From Sphingobacteriales bacterium (GTDB taxonomy: Bacteria > Bacteroidota > Bacteroidia > Chitinophagales > Chitinophagaceae): a stretch of 64,000 nucleotides of DNA. The stretch is from NCBI GenBank assembly GCA_016708305.1, contig JADJGB010000008.1:930001-994000 (forward strand), read 5' to 3'. The notes beneath the pieces were generated by a model. It was not told the DNA's origin. It saw only the letters and a program-made list of their open reading frames with translations, and searched no databases. The first letter of the stretch is position 1, and each line of letters opens with the position of its first letter. Positions 59,826-64,000 of the stretch are shown here, piece by piece. The translations under genes and the position numbers were made by a program.

Positions 59826-61475
59826 TGGTCGTCATTTCGTAGCGAAGCGGAGAAATCTCATCGTTCTGAAAGAAAAAGATTTCTCACTCCGTTACACTCC
59901 ATTCGAAATGACGATGCTATTTAGGTGTCATTTCTTAGCCTTCTTCAACGGTCATTTCGCAGCGAAGCGAAGAAATCTTATCGTTCTGAAAGAAAAAGAT
60001 TTCTCACTCCGTTACACTCCATTCGAAATGACGATGCTATTTAGGTGTCATTTCTTAGCCTCCCCTCACCGTCATTTCGTAGCGAAGCGGAGAAATCTCA
60101 CCGTTTTGAAACTAAAAGATTTCTCACTCCGTTACACTCCATTCGAAATGATCTGTGCTATTGAGGTGTCATTTCTTAGCCTTCCCTCACTGTCATTTCG
60201 CAGCGAAGCGAAGAAATCTTATCGTTCTGAAAGAAAAAGATTTCTCACTCCGTTACACTCCATTCGAAATGACGATGCTATTTAGGTGTCATTTCTTAGC
60301 CTCCCCTCACCGTCATTTCGTAGCGAAGCGAAGAAATCTTATCGTTCTGAAAGAAAAAGATTTCTCACTCCGTTACACTCCATTCGAAATGATCTGTGCT
60401 ATTGAGGTGTCATTTCTTAGCCTCCCCTCACCGTCATTTCGCAGCGAAGCGAAGAAATCTTATCGTTCTGAAAGAAAAGGATTTCTCACTCCGTTACACT
60501 CCATTCGAAATGACGATGCTATTTAGGTGTCATTTCTTAGCCTCCCCTCACCGTCATTTCGTAGCGAAGCGGAGAAATCTCACCGTTCAGGAACCAAAAG
60601 ATTTCTCACTCCGTTACACTCCATTCGAAATGACGATGCTATTGAGGTGTCATTTCTTAGCCTTCTTCAACGGTCATTTCGCAGCGAAGCGAAGAAATCT
60701 TATCGTTCTGAAAGAAAAGGATTTCTCACTCCGTTACACTCCATTCGAAATGACGATGCTATTGAGGTGTCATTTCTTAGCCTTCTTCAACGGTCATTTC
60801 GCAGCGAAGCGAAGAAATCTTATCGTTCTGAAAGAAAAGGATTTCTCACTCCGTTACACTCCATTCGAAATGACGATGCTTTTGAGGTGTCGTTTCTTAG
60901 CCTCCCCTCACCGTCATTTCGTAGCGAAGCGGAGAAATCTCACCGTTTTGAAACCAAGAGATTTCTCACTCCGTTACACTCCATTCGAAATGACGATGCT
61001 TTTGAGGTGTCGTTTCTTAGCCTCCCCTCACCGTCATTTCGCAGCGAAGCGGAGAAATCTCACCGTTTTGAAACTAAGAGATTTCTCACTCCGTTACACT
61101 CCATTCGAAATGACGATGCTTTTGAGGTGTCGTTTCTTAGCCTTCCCTCACTGTCATTTCGCAGCGAAGCGAAGAAATCTTATCGTTCTGAAAGAAAAAG
61201 ATTTCTCACTCCGTTACACTCCATTCGAAATGACGATGCTTTTGAGGTGTCGTTTCTTAGCCTTCCCTCACTGTCATTTCGCAGCGAAGCGAAGAAATCT
61301 TATCGTTCTGAAAGAAAAAGATTTCTCACTCCGTTACACTCCATTCGAAATGACGATGCTATTGAGGTGTCATTTCTTAGCCTTCTTCAACGGTCATTTC
61401 GTAGCGAAGCGGAGAAATCTTATCCTTTGGAAACGAGGAGATTTCTAATTGTACTTCGCCTCATTCGAAACTTCG
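59826..61475. repeat. Tandem array of about 14 hairpin repeats, 120-bp period
   Basis: Units begin with GTCATTTCG(T/C)AGCGAAGCG at 59831, 59951, 60071, 60192, 60312, 60433, 60553, 60673, 60793, 60913, 61033, 61153, 61273 and 61393; the last is degenerate. Each unit has an imperfect inverted repeat: GTCATTTCG...GAGAAATCT against GATTTCTCACTCCG...CGAAATGAC. A short spacer (TGCTATTTAGGTGTCATTTC..., then TTCTTCAAC, TCCCCTCACC or TTCCCTCAC) follows. Two arm subtypes (CGTAGCGAAGCGG with CTCACCGTT; CGCAGCGAAGCGA with CTTATCGTT) alternate irregularly. Because 120 is a multiple of 3 and stops are absent in two frames, long open frames run through it; I consider them non-coding. A related single copy lies near 48 kb. 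Confidence 0.92.
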
Positions 61476-61490
61476 TTTCTTTTCATTCCT

Positions 61491-61546
61491 CTCAACCTTA
61501 ACCTTAATCTTAATCTTAATCTCAACCTCAACCTCAACCTCAACCT
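61491..61546. repeat. Hexanucleotide microsatellite, intergenic
   Basis: About nine hexamers: CCTCAA, CCTTAA, TCTTAA, TCTCAA, CCTCAA. Same class (pyrimidine-rich, ending AA/AR) as the tract inside polA. Confidence 0.8.
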
Positions 61547-61601
61547 ATGTCAGAAAAATCAGTCATCAAAGCATAATTATCTTTATATTTGCGCTCCTTT
61601 T

Positions 61602-61673
61602 GGTCCCGTAGTTCAATGGATAGAATAGAAGTTTCCTAAACTTTAGATACAAGTTCGATTCTTGTCGGGACTA
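61602..61673 (+). tRNA. tRNA-Arg (anticodon CCT)
   Basis: Acceptor GGTCCCG/CGGGACT with a terminal G-U, D arm GTTC...GAAT, anticodon stem GAAGT/ACTTT with loop TTCCTAA (CCT at positions 34-36), T arm ACAAG-TTCGATT-CTTGT, discriminator A. 72 nt; CCA not encoded. Reads AGG codons. Confidence 0.93.
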
Positions 61674-61834
61674 CTACCGTCTTTTTATAAAGACTTTTAA
61701 AGCTACTTTCTTGGGCACTTCCCGGCTGAAAAATTTCATGTAGTTAAAAATTAAGCCCCAAATAGGCTACGGCAATCAGCCTTCGGCTACAGCGATATAA
61801 GCTATAGGCTATAGGCAAGTAAGTCTGTAATCTG

Positions 61835-62001
61835 CAATCTAAAATCTAACGTCTAACATCTAACATCTAACTGTAAGCTATAGGCTTTAGGCTGTAAGCA
61901 ATCTGCAATCTGTAATATGCAAAATTCTGCAATCATAAATCATAAATCATAATTCTAAAATCTAACGTCTAAAATCTAACGTCTAAAATCTAAAATCTAC
62001 C
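61835..62001. repeat. Heptanucleotide low-complexity repeats (NNTCTAA)
   Basis: Runs of AATCTAA, CGTCTAA and CATCTAA at 61835-61872 and 61953-62001, separated by CTGTAAGCTATAGGCTT-like and CATAAAT repeats. Together with 61680-61834 this makes up a gene-free stretch of about 390 bp between the tRNA and the LytTR gene. Confidence 0.75.
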
Positions 62002-62067
62002 ATCATTATTCCTTAACTTTACCAATAAACTCTTTCATCCACAGTAAAAATAACTTCTTATTCGAAA

Positions 62068-62817
62068 ATGAGTTTCAAATTACTTATTGGCGACGAAAAC
62101 AAAGCTTCCAGAGATTTGATTAAATTCAAAATCGAATCTGTTTTCGATACACAAGTACAGTTAGTTTCAAGTTGTTCCAACCCTTCCGAAACAATCGGCT
62201 GTATTTTCATTCATCAGCCGGATGTAGTGGTGCTGGACATCAAAATGTTTGAGCATCATCATCTTAACGCATTAGAAAGGCTGCTTACCTATCATCCTGT
62301 GCAGCTAAAAGTTATCATTATTGCTACAGAAACGCAACTTCCTTTAATTCAGCGGGTGGTAGAGATTGGTATTGCCGGATTGCTGATAAAGCCGGTGAGC
62401 ACTGATGATCTACAAAAAAGCCTTACAAAAATATTATCGAAGCATAGCCATCATCTACGAGGCAGTCATGCGCCGGACGAATTTATTACCTTTAAATCCA
62501 ACAGAGCCAAACTGCTCGTCAACCAGCAGGATATTCTTATTATTGAGTCGCAACGCAATATATGTAAAATCACACTTCACGATGGTTCCGAAAAAACCAT
62601 CAATGAAAATATTACTTCAATTGAAAGCAGGCTCACTATCCGCGACCTGCAAAGGGTGGACAAAAGCACGATTATCAATACCTCAAAAATTATTTATCTG
62701 GATAATGATATTTACAATAAGGGTTGTAAATTGCGTCTTGCATCGGGTGATGAATTAATAAAATCATTAAGCAAAGCAGGAGTGGAGCGCTTATATAAAA
62801 TGCCAATAAACAAGTAA
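62068..62817 (+). CDS. LytTR-family response regulator
   Basis: 249 residues. REC domain 1-120 with the phospho-acceptor Asp in VVVLDIKMF and Lys in LLIKPVS; then a LytTR DNA-binding domain from about 140 (FITFKSNRAKLLVNQQDILIIESQRNICKITLHDG, with IIYLDNDIY and LIKSLSKAGVERLYKM near the end). The acidic pocket is present (GDENKASRD). No LytS-type histidine kinase is next to it, so its partner is elsewhere. The start ATG 62068 is preceded by a weak promoter-like TAACTTTA near 62014. Confidence 0.9.
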   Translation: MSFKLLIGDENKASRDLIKFKIESVFDTQVQLVSSCSNPSETIGCIFIHQPDVVVLDIKMFEHHHLNALERLLTYHPVQLKVIIIATETQLPLIQRVVEIGIAGLLIKPVSTDDLQKSLTKILSKHSHHLRGSHAPDEFITFKSNRAKLLVNQQDILIIESQRNICKITLHDGSEKTINENITSIESRLTIRDLQRVDKSTIINTSKIIYLDNDIYNKGCKLRLASGDELIKSLSKAGVERLYKMPINK

Positions 62818-63011
62818 AAAAACTAAGGACGAAACGGCTTTTTTATTCATTTTATCCCTTATTTAACGTTTTATGTCCTCAATGTTAAAAATGTAATAAT
62901 TTAATTAGTAATCTTGTGCAGATATTCATTAATTTATAACAATTTAAAGCTGCGTAAGCCGAAAAGCAGATGAAGAAGAGAGTAGGCATTAATCTTTAAA
63001 CTTTTAACTTT

Positions 63012-64000
63012 ATGAGACGAATTTTTTTCTCAATTATGATTCTAAGCCTCGTACTGGTTTTAGATGCTTGTAAAAAAGGCGATACCGGTACTGCCGGTCC
63101 TGCCGGTCCTACGGGTCCGCAAGGCACAGCCGGTTCTGCCGGTGCTCAAGGCCCTGGCGGAGCTGCCGGTCCTGCCGGAGCTAAAGGCGCTACCGGCGCC
63201 GATGGTACCAAAATTTTATCAGGAACCGGTGTTCCCGGTGCTGCTGTTGGCGTAGCCAACGATTTCTACATTGACCTTACTGCCATGAAGTTGTATGGCC
63301 CTAAAGCTAATGACGGCACATGGGGTAGCGGTAAAGACCTGAAAGGCGCTCAAGGCGCTAATGGCGCTACCGGCGAAAATGGCGCTACCGGTAATACCGG
63401 CTCTCAAGGTCCTGCAGGTGCTAATGGCGCTACAGGCGCAGATGGTCCACAAGGCCCTGTAGGTCCACAAGGTCCTGTAGGTCCACAAGGTCCTACAGGT
63501 GGTACAGGCGCTGCCGGCGCCAATGGTTCTAATTTCTTAGCCGGTTCCGGCGCTCCTACTTGTGCTACAGGCGCAATTGGCGATTTCTACTTTGATATCG
63601 TTACTTCTACGCTGTATGGTCCCAAATTGTCTGACACCGGCACTTGCTGGGAGCAGGCACAGCTATCGGCGTTACTGCTACTCCAAGAAGTTTCTTCTTA
63701 GATGTAAAAATCGGTAACACTGCTAATGGTCCGCAAAATGGTATTGGTTTATATGATGCCGGAACACTTTTGGAAGATTGCGTAAATGGTACTTCTACCA
63801 AAGTTTCTACATGGAACGATACTACTTTAATGGTTGATAAGTCAATCGTTTTTGCATCAAGTTACACAATGCAGGACTATGATGCACAAATCATTACAGG
63901 CAATACAGTATTTGGCCCTTATGCCGGATGGTGGGATGCCAACGGCCGCGAAATTTTGTTTATTGACGAGGCTCAGTCAGGAATTTTTCCTTGGGATCAT
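63012..64000 (+). CDS. Collagen-like (Gly-X-Y) lipoprotein, 3' end outside window (frameshifted)
   Basis: Lipoprotein signal SIMILSLVLVLDAC (Cys about 20). Collagen triplets occupy residues about 23-66 (GDTGTAGPAGPTGPQG...) and again after about 115 (GAQGANGATGENGATG...GPQGPVGPQGPTGG). Between and after them are copies of a short module: FYIDLTAMKLYGPK and DFYFDIVTSTLYGPK. The frame breaks near 63648 (one G missing, CWGAGTAIGVTATPRSFFLDV), then a non-collagen C-terminal domain runs off the window end. Bacterial collagen-like proteins form triple helices at the cell surface; function unknown. A promoter-like TAATCTTG is near 62908. Confidence 0.85.

Noticed and set aside
59826..61475. CRISPR array
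   Set aside because: Repeats make up almost the whole 120-bp period, the spacers are short and themselves repeated, and no cas genes are present.
59908..61501. Overlapping long ORFs (up to 350 codons) through the 120-bp array, resembling a repeat protein
   Set aside because: They arise because the repeat period is a multiple of 3 and two frames lack stops. Two frames are open over the same DNA, there is no signal or start context, and the nucleotide palindrome explains the conservation.

Overview
The window is chromosomal DNA from a member of the Bacteroidetes, most likely a Chitinophagaceae-like soil or freshwater aerobe. Evidence: TAnnTTTG-type -7 promoter elements, an alternative complex III (act) plus cytochrome oxidase block in the typical Bacteroidetes order, a hybrid two-component style regulator beside a GH88 lipoprotein, a flexirubin-type tyrosine ammonia-lyase, DUF4834, and ISAon1/IS256/IS1634 family elements. 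Low GC and A/T-rich spacers fit this.

Layout. 1-4880: a carbohydrate-utilisation corner (GH88 unsaturated glucuronyl hydrolase, cut by the window edge, and its propeller sensor kinase / AraC-type response regulator), minus strand. 5581-8855: small exported proteins, a TetR regulator, a PfkB sugar kinase. 9064-10347: asd (aspartate pathway) behind a leader that looks like a complete Lys/Thr transcription attenuator. 10465-12755: DUF4834, MerC-like protein, SCO1, Fur-family regulator and a small membrane protein, with a palindrome between the divergent MerC-like and SCO1 genes. 12789-22055 (minus): fabG-like reductase, tyrosine ammonia-lyase, aryl-acid ligase and acpS (probable flexirubin-type pigment genes), yidD, rnpA, dacB, Gfo/Idh/MocA oxidoreductase, recR, purN. 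22316-37243 (plus): the respiratory block actABCDEF, coxB, coxA, ctaB, two subunit III genes and a subunit IV gene, closed by a bidirectional terminator. 37270-39063: korB and rpe (minus). 39356-45908: mrdA-rodA, an outer-membrane beta-barrel protein and a TonB-dependent receptor.

From about 45.9 kb the window becomes accessory-rich. A dinB-like gene is split by an ISAon1-family element with an 8-bp target duplication. TM2/DUF2752 genes, an ABC exporter and polA follow; polA carries a hexanucleotide microsatellite in its hinge. An OmpA-family gene has its terminator pushed about 3 kb away by an IS256-family element, which itself carries an inserted IS1634-family element flanked by a perfect direct repeat of about 138 bp. 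Then come a 14-unit array of 120-bp hairpin repeats, a second hexamer microsatellite, tRNA-Arg(CCT), heptamer repeats, a LytTR response regulator and a collagen-like lipoprotein running off the end.

A caution for all gene models: at least 15 genes, including essential ones, are broken by single-base indels, nearly all in homopolymer runs, at roughly one per 2-3 kb. This looks like residual sequencing error rather than gene decay. I give the span of the reconstructed gene and state where each frame breaks.
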